From NCBI GenBank assembly GCA_964019695.1, contig OZ026517.1, positions 71,444,665 through 71,508,664 of the forward strand: DNA of 64,000 nucleotides, read 5' to 3'. This document shows, piece after piece, positions 21,951-36,030 of the stretch. Numbering within the stretch: position 1 is the stretch's first letter; every line of letters begins with the position of its first letter. A program made the position numbers and the translations under genes. The notes below the pieces were generated by a model. The model saw only the letters and a list, made by a program, of their open reading frames with translations, searched no databases and was not told where the DNA came from. Source of the DNA: Loripinus fragilis. Its lineage: Eukaryota; Mollusca; Bivalvia; Lucinida; Lucinidae.

Positions 21951-23776
21951 TATATAATTTGATGACGTTTGCATTTGTCTTCCTATATCACCCAACATAA
22001 ATGTGTATCTGCATTTTATTCTTTCATCAAACCAGAGTAAATGATCATTGACAAAATGGGTGAGGTACGAATATACTGACAATCTTAATGGCTTCATATT
22101 TCATCAGAAATGATGACTATTCTAAATTTAAACAGTATGTAGCTTTTAAGTTTTCTATATAAAGATATTATGTATCATCCTCCTGTTTTGCTTAGATTTT
22201 CGTCTATGCCTTGGAAAACTCTAATGTCTTGTTGTATCTAGTTAGTTGTAGGTACCCTAATACTTTAGATAAACGAAATTAATTTGCTAAACATCCTTTT
22301 CAGGACGACCCTGCAAGACATACTGTTACCTTCAGATTATTTCATTAACCTGAAATGATAACCTTACTAACTCACATTTTCTCGTCAAAAGTTCGCTCTA
22401 TAAATTAACAATGAGCTGTTTTTAGTCTTTCTTACTCAGAAATAAATGTACTTTAATTTCATACCTCTTTCAATTACCTTATTGCAATTGAAGTTATAAA
22501 TCAAGAACATGTTTCTAAAACACACCAAATAAACTTCAGGCCTGCAAATGGTTGACATTTTTTCTATCAGATCTAGATTATAACACACCAAGATGTAGAC
22601 AAAATATTGTATGTGTTGAATCTGAAGTCATTGGTTGTGATGACAGTACAATCAAAATTATGTTGAACCTGTCCAGTTCTCAGAAAATTTAGCATATACA
22701 GTATGTATGATGTTTCTCTAATGGCAACGTTTATATAAGGGAAACCTCACAATACTTTGATGCTATTCGCGTTTGTATTTCAAAAAGGTGACAACAATAA
22801 AGCATAATTAAAGAGAACCACTGGACGATACTACATGGTTCTAGACCTAGTGGTTCAGAGAAGATTTTTTTATGTTTTAACTATACAAGCCAATGTAAAA
22901 CATGTAATGCCCCTGACTGGAGCCAGGTTTCCCCTTTTTGATAAAAAGCAAGTGAGTATGGTCAGGAAATACCACAATCACACTCTGCAGACCAACCCAC
23001 GGCCTATGTAAAACATGTGAACCCAGAGGCGGCACAATTTGTGGCCCCATGGGCATAATTTGAACAAAAAAGAAATATATCTACTAGAAAATCCTACACA
23101 AACTATCAAGGCTATCAGCCTTGTTGTTTCAGACAAGAAGATTTTTAAAGTTTTCAAAAATCTATTTTTACCCATGTGATCTAGATATACTATTTCATCC
23201 ATTATTTGAGAGGGCCATATAAGGACCATTCCTGTCAGCCAAATTTGATCAAATTCAAGCCATTATTTAAGGGTGAGATATCGTTTGAAGCATTTGTTGA
23301 CAACGCACGACGGACAACGGACATCCAACGATCACAATAGCTCAGTTTGAGCTTATATCTCGGGTGGGCTAATAAAATATACTAAATATTGCGATTTTAA
23401 ATATGTCTATTTGACCTTGACCCTTGAAATTTAGATGGTCATAACACAAATTTAAATCTGAAATACAATGAGTGTAGACTATTACTTATTTTGATGAAAC
23501 AAAATTGACGAAATATGGCAAATGATCTATTTTCATATAGATACAGATTTTTATGAAAAGTTTGCATTTTCATTTTGCATTGAAACTATTTGCAAACAGA
23601 CACACGGACAAACACAGCTTTTGGTACATGTATCATTGGTATTGATAATTTATTTTAAATGTTGTTTTCCAACCAATACCATACAAGTCATAACAATATT
23701 GTATTAACGTGTCCTTATGAAAAAATACAATGCTCTAGACCAACTGTATACAACATATGCATAATCCTCTATAATT
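21951..23776. other. Gene-free stretch with repeat fragment at 23281-23372
   Basis: No gene is recognised. ACGGACAACGGACATCCAACG and CGGGTGGGCTAATAAA near 23300-23370 resemble the terminal part of the repeat at 9390-9465. Confidence 0.45.
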
Positions 23777-23945
23777 GGTGTGTACGGTTCAAGGGCCTTA
23801 ACTGTGTAAGTACTCATCTTCGACGATGTCATCAACTGGATTCTGAAGTCGTACATACAGACAAATATTTTGGTATATATGACGCTTGATGTTAGCACAA
23901 TCTTACCAGCAAAGTTCATAAGGAGAGGAATTCTGGCCAGTCGTA
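23777..23945 (+). repeat. Dispersed repeat, paired with 27292-27465
   Basis: TGTACGGTTCAAGGGCC, CGACGATGTCATCAACTGG, ATTTTGGTATAT and AAGGAGAGGA..TCTGGCCAGTCG occur in the same order at 27292-27465. It is a non-coding dispersed repeat. Confidence 0.75.
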
Positions 23946-26385
23946 TGTGGTAGTAAAAAGCGGTTATCATCTTGATGTGATTCAAACTGAGGCCTTTACG
24001 GAATAGCTCACGCCTCGCTTGATTGGGGGTATTTATTCCCCTTTGGTGACAAAGAATATGTGGAATTTAAGTATGTAAGACTAGTACTTATAAGTTAAGC
24101 TTCAAACAGGCACAAACTATACTTTTACTAATAAACAGATACATAAAATACGCATTTTTTTGTGATTTGGGGGGTGTGCCTATTTGACCTTGGCCTTTGA
24201 CCTTGAGAAAGGTCACAACTTGATTTGAAGCTTGACCTAAAACGAGTTTATGCTGTTGCTTACCTTGATGGAAAAAAAAGATGAAACTTGCATTTTGAGC
24301 TAAGTTATGGTTAAAAATTGTGTTTATGAAATATTAGCATTGCCCTTTTACATTGACACTATTTACAAAAAGACACACGGACAAACACACCTTTAGGTAT
24401 CGTACATGTTGAAACTATATTTCAATGTTGTTTTCTAATCCAATACCATATAATTCAAAAAAATATATCAATTATGTATGCTTATTAGAAATAAATGCAA
24501 TGCTATCTGCCAACTGTATGCAAAAATCTATAGTCCTGCCGCAATAATAAGAAACGCGAAAATCTGGAATATTATCTTATTACTTGCATTTTTCCGAACG
24601 TTAAGCTCAAATTTGGATTTAGAATATCCTGCAGTGTCAGAAGAAACTCGTTTCAAGAATATACTACCACTGCCCTGACCCCTAATCTCTTGGGAATTTC
24701 GACATTTTTAGGCTTTCTGAAAAGCGGGGGAAACTTAAATGGTGTAACAGCCATGTGACGGCCTATATATATGTACTTATATTTCTACAGGTAAGTGTCA
24801 AAAACATCACGCATTTTAAAATCGTGATTGCTCTGTACATGCCAGTCTTATTTTTAAGCACTGCCATTCAGTTGATAGTATCGATTCAATCAGCGTAGAC
24901 ACATATCCAACTGATCCAATACGATCAGTTTGATCCGGGTAAACACGGTTTGCTATGTTTGTAAGGACATTTTCTACTAAAACAGCGTGATGTGGCTATT
25001 ATGGACGGTTTCGTAAAAACAACTTTTACAGTGGTAAACGGCCTAAACAATATCAACTACATATGTAGTTATATAGTCAACCATACATTTTCTGTAATTA
25101 GTTAATTTGAGCTGCTTACATACATTCTTTCAATGATAACACTCAAGTCAGGGATAATCCTGGACCAAAATAATGATGGCCCCTTAAAATGGGCCGTTGG
25201 CCCGTATCCAATTTAAATACATGCAGATAACATAATTTTAATGTGCCTTTTGAAATTTCTATGGGCCCTTTGCAAAATTTGATGGGCCCAAGAATCCTTG
25301 ATATCTATATTAGAGCATAATTGACATAAGCTTTGAATAGCTTATATATAAGACCCAGCTAAAATAACGTCCATTTAGCAGAAACAATAGTTTTCTAACA
25401 AAATGGATTAGGCCTATCCCAGGATTATCCCTGTCAAGTGTCAAATAAGTGGAATAAAATGCCCAAATTCTACCATCAGAATTATTAGAGCAAAAATTAG
25501 CCGTAATACCAGCTAATATTTTTTGTCAAAATACTGCCTGAAATGATTCACGATTATTGAATGCTCAATGCGATGTAAATTGAAAACGCACATCTAAAGT
25601 CATTTATTCGCGATTCTAAGTTTTGCAGCAGTACTTTATATGTACGATACACTTTATGCTATACTGAACAATAGTGAAAATGCTACACTACAATACTTTA
25701 TATTTTGTAAGAAAGCATTGGACGAAAAGTATTTACTAAAGCTTAATAATGTTTTCAGCAAGCGATTCGTCGAAGCTCCACCAATTTGTCTCGTTTGATT
25801 TCTGAGTTAATTCCTTTTTTGTGTTTAAAGCTTTATTCACTGAATTTTGCAATTGCGCATGCGCAAAAAGGTAATTAGGCTTATCAGAATTCGTCATACT
25901 TGTGTTGCATTAATACACAAGAAAACTGTATTAGCACTTGAAACAAGCTCAGAAATCAATTTCGAATTTATCAAATGTGTAAAAAAATGTAAAATGTCTC
26001 CATTTGACAAAAATATATAGGGAATATTACATATTTGGTAATCTTCGATTTATCACGATTTTCGATGACTTTCTTCCTTTTGCCAAATCAGGTAGACCTA
26101 TCAGGACATTGTTCCTACCATTTCTCGACCAGAAATGTGCTCAGACTAAGATGCAACAACACATTGATTTTCCTATGGAGATTTCTGTGTTAAAATTTCA
26201 AGCTTGGCCAATTTGATGAAAAACCCGCTTTCTTAGGTTGCTTTTCTAAACGATCAACGCATAGTTTTGGTTGTCACATGTCTAAGACTACAATTTCTTT
26301 CAGTCGGATCGGGTTGGCAGTGGATTTCTGAAGGCCTAAACTGTGTAAGATTTCTGTTCAAATTTGTAACCTGAAAAATTCGACC
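23946..26385. other. Gene-free AT-rich stretch
   Basis: No gene is recognised. Short ACCTTGGCCTTTGACCTTG text occurs near 24185. Confidence 0.45.
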
Positions 26386-26397
26386 CCTGTCACATTT

Positions 26398-26594
26398 TTT
26401 GTTTGTTTGATTTGATTCTTTACGTCCACTCAACAATCTTTCAGTTATGCGGGACGGTTCTTCCTGGGTTTAACCAGTACTAAGCTAGGATAAATGTGTC
26501 TTGCTCAAGGACCACAACGCAGTGACGCCGGTGAGGCTCGAACCCGCTACCCTTCGGTCTCGAGTCAAGCACTCTACCACTGAGCCACTGCGCT
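26398..26594 (-). mobile_element. tRNA-derived SINE (family B) with 12-bp target-site duplication
   Basis: Read on the minus strand it starts with GCGCAGTGGCTCAGTGGTAG (A box), then GGTAGCGGGTTCGAGCCTCA (B box). A body with CCTTGAGCAAGACACATTT and AAACCCAGGAAGAACCGTCC follows, and it ends in a CAAATCAAACAAACAAAA tail. CCTGTCACATTT flanks it at 26386-26397 and 26595-26606. The copy at 50649-50847 is nearly identical, so this family was active recently compared with the rest of the window. Confidence 0.93.
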
Positions 26595-26639
26595 CCTGTC
26601 ACATTTAAATGACATTTTCCTGTCTTGTTTTTGTTATGC

Positions 26640-26815
26640 TTTCGTGCGCGTCTGTTTATTGGTGCCTTGTGGTCCCCTGCTTGGAAAGGGCTGACCTCTT
26701 GGCTCTCGTTTTTGATGTCTAATTGTGAAGGTGTCACTTTCCAATTGGTATCCTGGGTCAGGTGTGGGCTTGATTGTATCGATTCCTTATCTTTGCCCTC
26801 TTTCTTACTTTCATG
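26640..26815 (+). repeat. Copy of the ~250-bp dispersed repeat
   Basis: GGTCCCCTGCTTGGAAAGGG, TGGTATCCTGGGTCAGGTGT and GATTGTATCGATTCCTTATC match the units at 13030-13880. Confidence 0.75.
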
Positions 26816-27291
26816 TGTTTCCTCGGACCACATCAGTAGACCTTTTACTTTATGCATAACCCAGTCTTTGAACAGTCAGATACACTTTCATTTGCTTTAC
26901 TGGATTGCATTTTTTTGCATATAAATGGCAAACAATTCAAGTGAAGCGTTTTCACTTTTGTTCAGTATATAACCAACACGGGGATCACTGACCTGAACGG
27001 CATCGAATTATTTAGTCAACCGTTGCATATTATTAATAAACTGGGTCAGTTTATGTCCATTCCATCAACAGTAATACTCCCCCGTTGAAAAGAACCAAAA
27101 ATATGCCAAAATTCCATCTAATTACAAACAAACACAGCAAAAACATCAAGTTGAAAATTTTGTCAAAAAATACTGCAGCCTTTTCTGCCCGCATATCGAA
27201 AAGTTCAAGAGAAAATAACGTGAAAAGATGCACTTAAAGTCGATTTTTCGCGTTTCTTATTAATGCGGCAGTACTTTAATAATCTGTTATA

Positions 27292-27465
27292 ATGGGTATG
27301 TACGGTTCAAGGGCCGTAACTCTGTTAGTACTCATCAGCGACGATGTCATCAACTGGATTCTGAAGCTGGACATACAAGCGGACATTTTGGTATATGTCA
27401 CTAGATGTTGCACCGATCTGACCAGTAAAGTCCTTAAGGAGAGGACTTTTGGCCAGTCGGCTGCT
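27292..27465 (+). repeat. Dispersed repeat, paired with 23777-23945
   Basis: Same order of blocks as 23777-23945, with moderate divergence. A poly-G/GGGGGT tract follows at 27497-27530. Confidence 0.75.
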
Positions 27466-28234
27466 GTACTATAAGGTTAGACAGTTTTTTTATTGGTGGG
27501 GGGGGGGGGTGGGGGGTTGGGGGTGGGGGTCAATAATAAACAACCCTCCAAGGGCCGAAATAATATACATAGACATACTCATGTCATATAAGAGCAGTGT
27601 GGTTTGCTTCTATACTGTACGTCAAAGAGGGTTATAAAACATATCAGCAGGCGACAAAATCGACAACCTTTTTTGATTGGCGCTTTAGTTGTATGTACTC
27701 ATTTAAAGCACAACAGTGAGGTACTTCTCAAGAGTTCCTACAACTTATGGATATTTGATAAATTTATTTACAAAGGCTGAACAAAACAATATTAGACCAC
27801 GCCTTCGAATTGTGATTGACACATTTAAAGTACTATTGAAGAAGTAATGGTTCGAACACTCGGTATAAGGTGATTAGTGCATGCAGTCGAAACATTTTGG
27901 ATGTTTGTTCTGGATACGGTCGGTATAAGTGTCAAACTGTTTGTGCCTAGGTCAGGATCATTGGTCCGTATCATATTAATTGTTTTACATGCACCTATAC
28001 ACTCCACTCTCATGATAAAATACTGAAACGTTACTGTCTTTTTTCTTATTTTGCAAAGTATTTCTATGCGTTATGTCAATAGAAAAAGCATTTCAATTAT
28101 CATACAAATTACTATAAGCAACCTGAACTGGATTCTTCACCAAATAGGATTTCAAGCTTTTACAGGTTGTGGTTACTGTTTCATGCCTTTGTTTTCATTT
28201 GCTAACTTTTATGTATTTTTTTTTTTAAAACAAT

Positions 28235-31010
28235 CGGAGTGTCAAACTGTTTGTATCCAGATGAGGACCATTTATCCATATCAGTGTCAAACTGTTCGGA
28301 TCTAGATCTTAACCATTGGTCCTTTTTCAGTGTCAAACTGTCCAGATCTAGATCAGGATCATTAGTCCGTATCAGTTTCAAACTTTCCAGATCTAGATCT
28401 GGACCATTAGTCTGTATCAGTGTCAAAACGTTTGTATCCAGATCAGCCAGATCAGGAGCAATGTTCAATATCAGTGTCAAACTGTCGGATCTAGATCAGG
28501 ACCATTGGTCGATATCAATGTCAAACTGTACAGATCTAGATCTGGAAAATTGGTCCGTATCGGAGTCGAACTGTTTGGATCCAGATCAGGACCATTGGTC
28601 TATATCAGTGTCAAACTGTTCATGTCTAGATCAGGACCATTGGTCTGTATAAGTATCAAACTGTTCGGATCTAGATCTGGACCATTGGTCGGTATCACTG
28701 TCAAACTGTTCGGATCCAGATCAAGATCATTGGTCTGTATCAGTGTCAAACTGTTGGGATCTAGATCTGGACCATTTGTCCGTATCATTGTCAAACTGTT
28801 ATGATCTAGATCAGGACCATTGGTCTGTATCAGTGTCTAACTGTTCAGATCTAGATCTATACCATTGGTGCGTATCAGTGTTATCTGTTCGGATCTAGAT
28901 CAGAACATTGGTCTGTATCAGTGTCAAACTGTTTCGATCTAGACCAGGACCATTGGTCCGTATAATAGTCATCTGTTCGGATCTAGATCAGGTCCTTTGG
29001 TCGGTATCAATGTCAAATTGTTCAAATCTAGATCAGGACCATTGGTCTCCATATCAGTGTCATACTGTTATGATCTAGATAAAGACAATTGGTTTGTATC
29101 AGTGTCAAAATGTTAGGATCGAGATCAGGACTATTGGTCCTCATCTGTGTCAAACTGTTCGGATCTGGATCAGGATCATTGGTCCGTATCAGTGTCAAAC
29201 TGTTTGGACTTGGATCAGGAGCATTGGTCCATTTTAGTGTAATACTGTTCGGGTCTAGATCTGGACCATTGGTCCGTATCAGTGTCAAACCGTTTGGATC
29301 TAGACCAGGAGCATTGGTCCATTTCAGTGTTATACTGTTCGGGTCTAGATCTGGACCATTGGTACATATCAGTGTCAAACTTACCGAATATGGAGCAGGA
29401 CCGTTGGTCCGTATGAGTGTCAAACTGTTTGGATCTGGATCAGGACAATTGGTCCATATCAGTGTCAAACTGTTTGGATCTAGATCAGGACAATTGGTCG
29501 GTATCAGTGTTAAACTGTTTTGATCCAGATCAGGACCATTGGTCAATATCAGTGTCAAACTGTTCAGATCTAGATCAGGATCATTGGACGTATCAGTGTA
29601 AAACTGTTTGTATCCAGATCAGGACCATTGGTCCGTATCAGTGTCAAACTGTTTGAATCTAGATCAGGACCATTGGTCTGTTTTATTGTCAGACAGTTCG
29701 GATCTAGATCAGGCCATTGGTCGGTATCAGTGTCAACTGTTTGTATCCAGATCAGGACCATTGGTCCGTATTAGTGTCTCAATTTTTTAGATCTAGATCA
29801 GGACTGTTGGTCCAATTCAGTGTCAAACTGTTCTGATCTAGATCAGGACCATTGGTCGGTATAAATGTAAAACTGTTCGGATCTAGATCAGGACCATTTG
29901 TACATATCAGTACCAAACTGTTCGGATCTAGATCAGGACAATTTGTCTGTATCCTTGTTAAACTTTTATACTAGATCAGAACCATTGGTCTCTATCAGTG
30001 TCAAACTGTTTGGATCTAGATCAGAACAATTGGTCTGTATCAGTGTCAAACTGTTTGGATCTAGACCAGGACCATTAGTCCGTATCAGTGTCATCTGTCC
30101 GGATCTAGATCAGGACCATTGGTCTGTATCAGTGTCAAACTGTGCGGATCAAGATCAGGATCAGTGGTCCTTATCAGTGTCAAACTGTTCCGATCTAGAT
30201 CAAGACAATTGGTCTGTATCAGTGTCAAAGTGTTAGGATCTAGATCAGGACTAATGGTCCATATCTGAGTCAAATTGCTCGGATCTAGATCAGGACCATT
30301 GGTCCATATCAGTGTCGAACTGTGGATCTAGATCAGGACCATTGGTCAGTATCAGTTTCAAAAATGCTTGAATCCAAATCAAGACCATTGGTCCATATCA
30401 TTGACAAACTGTTGGGATCTAGATCAGGACCATTGATTAGTATCAGTGTCAAACTGTTTGTATCCAGACCTGAGTCATTTGTCCGTATCAGTGTCACACT
30501 GTTCGGATCTAGATCAGGACCATTGGTCCAAACAAGTGTCAAACTGTTTGGATTCTGATAAGGACCATTGGTCCGTATCGGTGTCAAACTGTTTGTGCCT
30601 AGATCAGGACCATTGGTCTATATCAGTGTCAAACTGTTCAGATCTAGATCAGGACCATTGGTCTGTATCAGTGTCAAACTGTGCGGATCTAGATCAGGAC
30701 AATTGGTCCCTATCAGTGTCAAACTGTTCAGATATAGATCATGACCATTGCTCCGTATCAGCATCAGACTGTTCGGATCTCGATAAGGACCATTGGTCTT
30801 TATCAGCGTCAAACCGTTTGGATCTAGATCAGGACCATTGGTCCATATCAATGACAGGCTGTTTGGATCCTGATAAGGACCATTTGTCGGTATCAGTGTC
30901 AGACTGTTTTGGGTCCGGATCAGAACTGTCAGTACACATCAAAGTCAATCATGACTGTGGTCTTTATAAGGTGTCAAACTGTTTTGATCTAGATCAGCAC
31001 CGACAATGAT
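28235..31010. repeat. ~47-bp satellite array, about 55-60 copies (forward orientation)
   Basis: The unit contains TCAGTGTCAAACTGTTCGGA, TCTAGATCAGGACC and ATTGGTCCGTA. Copies differ by scattered substitutions and one-base indels. Because many units are 48 bp (16 codons), several frames stay open and spell repeating peptides (FGSRSGPLVRISVKL), which are artefacts. Palindromic TCTAGATC/GATCTAGA cores occur in most units. The same satellite in reverse orientation occupies 47410-48978 and reappears at 63878. Confidence 0.97.
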
Positions 31011-31102
31011 CTGGGTCTAAACTGTTAGAAGGGGTTATCAGCAGACAACAGCAGTCATTTCTAGATGATAATGGTCATTTTAATTATAGCTGTTTACATT
31101 CC

Positions 31103-31213
<111 letters not shown>

Positions 31214-31225
31214 CTGAACATCCTT

Positions 31226-31365
31226 TTTTGGGGATGACTCAGTGGCGCAGTTGGTAGCGTTGATGTCTGGTGTAGTGCTAGGCGGTGTTGCCGAGGTCGT
31301 GGGTTCGAATCTCGCTAGAGGCAAAATATTTACAGCATCTATCGGCTCAGTTGATTCACTATATC
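31226..31365 (+). mobile_element. tRNA-derived SINE head between two (TA)n tracts
   Basis: TCAGTGGCGCAGTTGGTAGC (A-box region) and TCGTGGGTTCGAATCTCGC (B box) sit about 60 nt apart, in tRNA order. A short body follows to CCCTCTG, then (TA)n on the right (31371-31461) and left (31107-31211). It either landed in a TA microsatellite or carries a TA tail. Confidence 0.65.
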
Positions 31366-31367
31366 CC

Positions 31368-31370
<3 letters not shown>

Positions 31371-31461
<91 letters not shown>
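31371..31461. repeat. (TA)n microsatellite, ~90 bp
   Basis: Pure TA dinucleotides right of the SINE-like unit. The poly-Tyr/Ile frames across it are artefacts. Confidence 0.98.
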
Positions 31462-31464
<3 letters not shown>

Positions 31465-31479
31465 ACGTAACCTTAATAA

Positions 31480-32350
31480 CGGTAACGTTGTAACTATGCA
31501 ACGACCACCATTTAAATAGTTCCTGATGATCTGTAAACAGTGAAACCGGTGGAACAGAAGAAAATAAGGTTGTATTATTGTGAAATCAGACTTTTTATTT
31601 TACATATATATCTCATTTTTATTAATACAAGGAGTGTTCAAATAGAATGCAAGTAGCTCCATAACTTTCTTTATATATAAGCTAAGACAAAATGTCATAC
31701 CTTTCTGGAAAGAACTATTTGTCGCCTTAAAATTAGCACTAAACATAAAGAAACACTAACCATATTTCTCAAGTTACAGACGCTTATATAAAGGCCTCTC
31801 CAGATACTGAAATTTTTCTGAAGCAAATTGCAATACACGTTTTTGTACATGTGCGGATATAGTGTCACATCTTTGTAAGTTTGAGAAAAATGACTAAAAT
31901 TTTAGATACAAGTTTAAGTTAAATTCCCAGAGTTGCTTGCAGGAAAACGTTTACATAATCCTGTTTCAATCCCAAAAAAACAGGCACGTTTGTGACGTCA
32001 TTAATAGTTTAAATAACGTCATTATGAGTAATCTACTGGTGATGTAATAATGAACATCGCTGTAATTTTTTTTTGCATTTGCTGAAATTATGCTAAATAT
32101 GTCATAGGGGAGTTTTCAAAACGCGCTGTCCTCTATTTACAGAGTTATCATATTCTATATCATTTTCCAAGCAATTTTCTGCCTCTTAATGATTTGTTTA
32201 CATCGAATAAAATATGTTCAATTTGCCTAGCCTTCAAGACCATGTGACTAATTTTATTGTAAATAATGCCTATAGTGGTCAAACTTTAAGTTAACGTTTA
32301 GATTAAGAATAAATCTGAAATGTAATGAAGAAAAACAATAAGTATAATTA
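31480..32350. other. Gene-free stretch
   Basis: No gene or clear element. Confidence 0.45.
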
Positions 32351-32354
32351 TATA

Positions 32355-33930
32355 ATCCCTTCATTATACCCCCGGTATGAAGTATATAGGGGGTATATAG
32401 TTTTTGCCTTTTCTGTAATTATGTTTGTTTGTTTGTTTGTTTGTTTGCCTGTTTGTCTGTAAACTTTTTTTTTTCGTCAAAGATTTCTCAGCAACTACTG
32501 GGGTTAGGATTCTGAAATTTGGTACAAGGCTTGATAGTGATGAGTTGTATTGTGTAACAAAAGAACAGCCTCATATTGCTTATCAGTCCCTTTATTTGTT
32601 CATTTTTCTTTCTCTCCAATGGAAAAAAATTTCGTCAAAGATTTCTCAGCAACTACTTGAGTTAGGATTCTGAAATTTGGTACAAAGCTTGATAATGATG
32701 AGTTGTATTGTGTAACAAAAGAACAGCCACATATTGCTTATCAGTCCCTTTATTTGTTCATTTTTCTTTCTCTCCAATGGAAATTTCTGTCATAGATTTC
32801 TCAGCTCCTATTGGAGCCAGTGTTTTCAAATTTTGTTTACATCTTCAGGATGGCAAAGTGTACTGTGTAAATGGAAATTAAAATGCTAATCCTCATTTTG
32901 CCTTCTTTTTTCAAATTTTCATTTTTTCCTTCTTTCTCTCTTATATGATACATATGGACATTTTTTCTGTCAAAGATTTCTCAGGAACCACTTGAGTTAG
33001 GTCTCTGAAATTTGGCACAAAGCTTGACAGTGATGAGTTGTATTGTGTAAGAAAAGAACAGCCACATATTGCTTATCAGTCCTATTATTTGTTCATTTTC
33101 TTTCTCTCCAATGGAAATTTCTGTCACAGATTTCTCAGCTCCTATTGGAGCCATTGTTTTCAAATTTTGTGTACACCTTCAGGAAGGCAATGTGTACTGT
33201 GTAAATGGAAATTAAGATGCTAATCCTCATTTTGCCTTCTTTTTTCAAATTTTCATTTTTTCCTTCTTTCACTCTTATATAATACATATAGACATTTTTC
33301 TGTCAAATATTTCTCAGCAACTACTTGAGTTAGGATTCTGAAATTTGGTACAAAGCTTGATAGTGATTAGTTGTATTGTGTAACAAAAGAACAGCCACAT
33401 ATTGCTTATCAGTCCCTTTATTTATTCATTTTTCTTTCTCTCCAATGAAAATTTCTGTCGCAGATCTCTTGGCTCCTATTGGAGCCAGTGTTTTCAAATT
33501 TAGTGTACACCTTCAAGTAGGCTAAGTGTATTGCGTAAATGAAAATAAACATGCTAAAGCTCATTTTGGCTTCTTTTTCAATTTTTCCTTCTGTCACTCC
33601 TATATAACACATATGGACGTTTTTTGTCAGAGTTTTCTCAGCAACTTCTTGATTTAGGATTATGAAATTATTTGTGTACTTTCAGGTAGGAGGAGTGTAT
33701 TGTGTAAATGAAAACTAAGGTGCTAATCCTCAATTTGCCTTCTTTTTTCAAATTTTCAATTTTTCCTTCTGTCACTCTTATATGACACATATGGACATTT
33801 TTCATCAAAGTTTTCTCGGAAACTACTTGATTTAGAATTATCTTTGACAATTTTGTCTTTTCTGTGAAAGTGTTACAACCTCTGATGCCTACCACCGGGG
33901 GTATGTGAGCTTTGCTCACTTCTTGCTATA
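32355..33930. mobile_element. Element with CCCCCGGTATGAAG / CACCGGGGGTATG ends and internal tandem units
   Basis: The left end has CATTATACCCCCGGTATGAA and a (GTTT)n stretch. The right end is TACCACCGGGGGTATGTGAG. Inside, TTTCTCAGCAACTACTTGAG, GGATTCTGAAATTTGGTACA, AACAGCCACATATTGCTTAT and GGAAATTTCTGTC recur at roughly 160-480-bp spacing, five or more times. It is non-coding and built like the element at 20660-21950, with inverted GGGTAT-type ends around a tandem core. Confidence 0.75.
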
Positions 33931-35069
33931 TTTAAAGGCATTTTTGCATTTATAAAAAATGTTTTTCAGTGTTCAGAAATTACCCACTTTCCATCAATAA
34001 TTTGTAGCAACAACTCAGTATGAGCGATCAGCATATCGTTTTTTAGTTATAACTAGTTTTAATGTTGCTTCGTGCATTTTGTTAGAGATAAGTTAGTCTA
34101 TTCTTTACTCTAACAAAGAAAACAAACACAGTTTGCATGTTGGCGCGCTTAAATGTGAGCAAATGAGCAGCGTAACATGGAAGGACGTTGTAGACCTTGA
34201 TGAGATCTATTTAAGAAGTGCTTGTAAAAGCCCTGCCAATAACACAGCTTACTTAACCCTTAGATCTTCTCATTGCCGAAGTACCTGCCGGCCAGCCCAC
34301 ATGACACCAAACTTTCTATTTTTGTTTGGCGAAAACTTGCTGTGATTTTGACAGTGCAGTATACCACATAGCAATGACGACGTGCAAATCAACACGGCAA
34401 GATCTCTTGCTCGAATCTATACAAAATTTTGTGTGTTGCTCACGTCTGTGAAGCCGCCTTAGAACTGATTTTTCACGACACTTCGTTCACAAATACCTGA
34501 TTATTCTCAGTCCATGCATGACGACTGAGTAATAATATACTGCACAACCTTTGTTAATGCTAGTACCGACTAGACAAATATTCTGCTCTATTCGATGAAA
34601 CGAGCAGAATGTTAAAACTGAAAACTGAAAGGTGGTGTTTTGTTTTCCATTAATTTGCAACATAAATATACTTAAGTGAAATCGATTCGATGTAAAGTTT
34701 AGCAAATATTTGCCGGATTTTCACAGCTTTCACAGAATCATTTGTTAAGAAAATGGGGATACTTCCTTAAAATTTCAAGAAATTTCACCTGTTTATTAAT
34801 GAATTATATGCTCGTCTATATCACTGTCATATGTTTCAGGCATTGAATTTGTTTGTATACTAGGGTAATCCTTATTCAAAGGACTATAACTCGATAAGTT
34901 TACTGTATTTTCTTTAGGTCTAGTGCCAGTTTAAAGGTGATATATAGTCCTTTATAGAAACGTATACCATTTTGTCGTAGCATCTACGCGCCGAAAGTAA
35001 TGAAGCTACTTTCATTCATTTTTGAACATCCCTCGTAATTCTTGCCACAGCCCGCAAATGCATTACTAC
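33931..35069. other. Gene-free stretch
   Basis: No recognised gene or repeat boundary. Short ORFs here show no family features. Confidence 0.45.
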
Positions 35070-35480
35070 TTAATAGCCAATTTCATAAATTAAAATTAGT
35101 GTGGACTCATCTTGCGGATGACACGGTGTGGATTCAAATACTCTGCTTTCTAATGAAGCCAGCTGGTCAGGTTCTACACTATTTTAAAAGAGTATACAAT
35201 TTTGAGAACAAATTGATGAAAAGCTTCGCACACATAACACCTTGATTTCAATTCAATTCTGAAAGGTGGTAGAAAGGGTTGTTCTGCAAGCATGTAATAT
35301 CAATATTGTGGGGGCAGTATGATAAAAAATAATTGGATCTATGTTCAGTTTGTTGTTTTAATCATTAGGAGCTGTCAGAATAAATCAACATTATTAGAGA
35401 GGTCAACTGTTATAGATTGTTGGTTAGTTTCTGAAATCATGGCGAAAGGCAGGGAATTATATAATCTCCGGTTTCCAAGG
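35070..35480 (+). repeat. ~400-bp dispersed repeat, inverted copy at 46975-47375
   Basis: CCAATTTCATAAATTAAAAT, GATGACACGGTGTGGATTC, GTTGTTCTGCAAGCATGTAA, TGTTCAGTTTGTTGTTTTAA and GGAGCTGTCAGAATAAATCA occur in reverse complement and opposite order at 46975-47375. The right part also matches 12240-12400. Confidence 0.85.
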
Positions 35481-35929
35481 GAACAGTTCTTGAGGTTTTC
35501 ACTATATAAACAAATTATCTGGTAATTTTGAAGAGAGTTGACATAAATAAACAGGGAGGTGGGTTTAATGTTAAGCTGACTTACTAGATCCTAGTAAGGC
35601 ATTCGGTGTTTGTCGTCTAAGTAGTACGGTAAGAATATGAACGAAATGTGTACAGTTAACTTGTACCAGTGTAAATCCTGCTTCTTCAATAAATACATAA
35701 ACACAGCAGATGAGGTGATCAGGGTTCAGCTTATTCCCAGTATTTTCAAAAATGTATATACTTACAATTTGCAAGCACGTTCGTTTAAACAAGGATGCAC
35801 TTTTACATAGTTATTCTGTTTTATTATAGTTTTGATGTCCCCTAAGTTTCTTAATTTGGATGAGGGAATTGGTGCGTACAGAGTAGTTGTTTTCAGAATA
35901 AATAAAACAGACTTTCTCATGCAGCTAAT

Positions 35930-36030
<101 letters not shown>

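Noticed and set aside
28239..30851. Many ORFs of 60-190 codons with repeating peptides in the 47-bp satellite, on both strands
   Set aside because: Units are often 48 bp, so stops are avoided by periodicity. Peptides repeat with the satellite and have no start or promoter context.
28235..31010. CRISPR-like array
   Set aside because: Repeats are contiguous with no unique spacers, in an animal-type genome.
34133..34345. 70-codon ORF with cysteines and serines
   Set aside because: No recognisable domain, no promoter or splice context.
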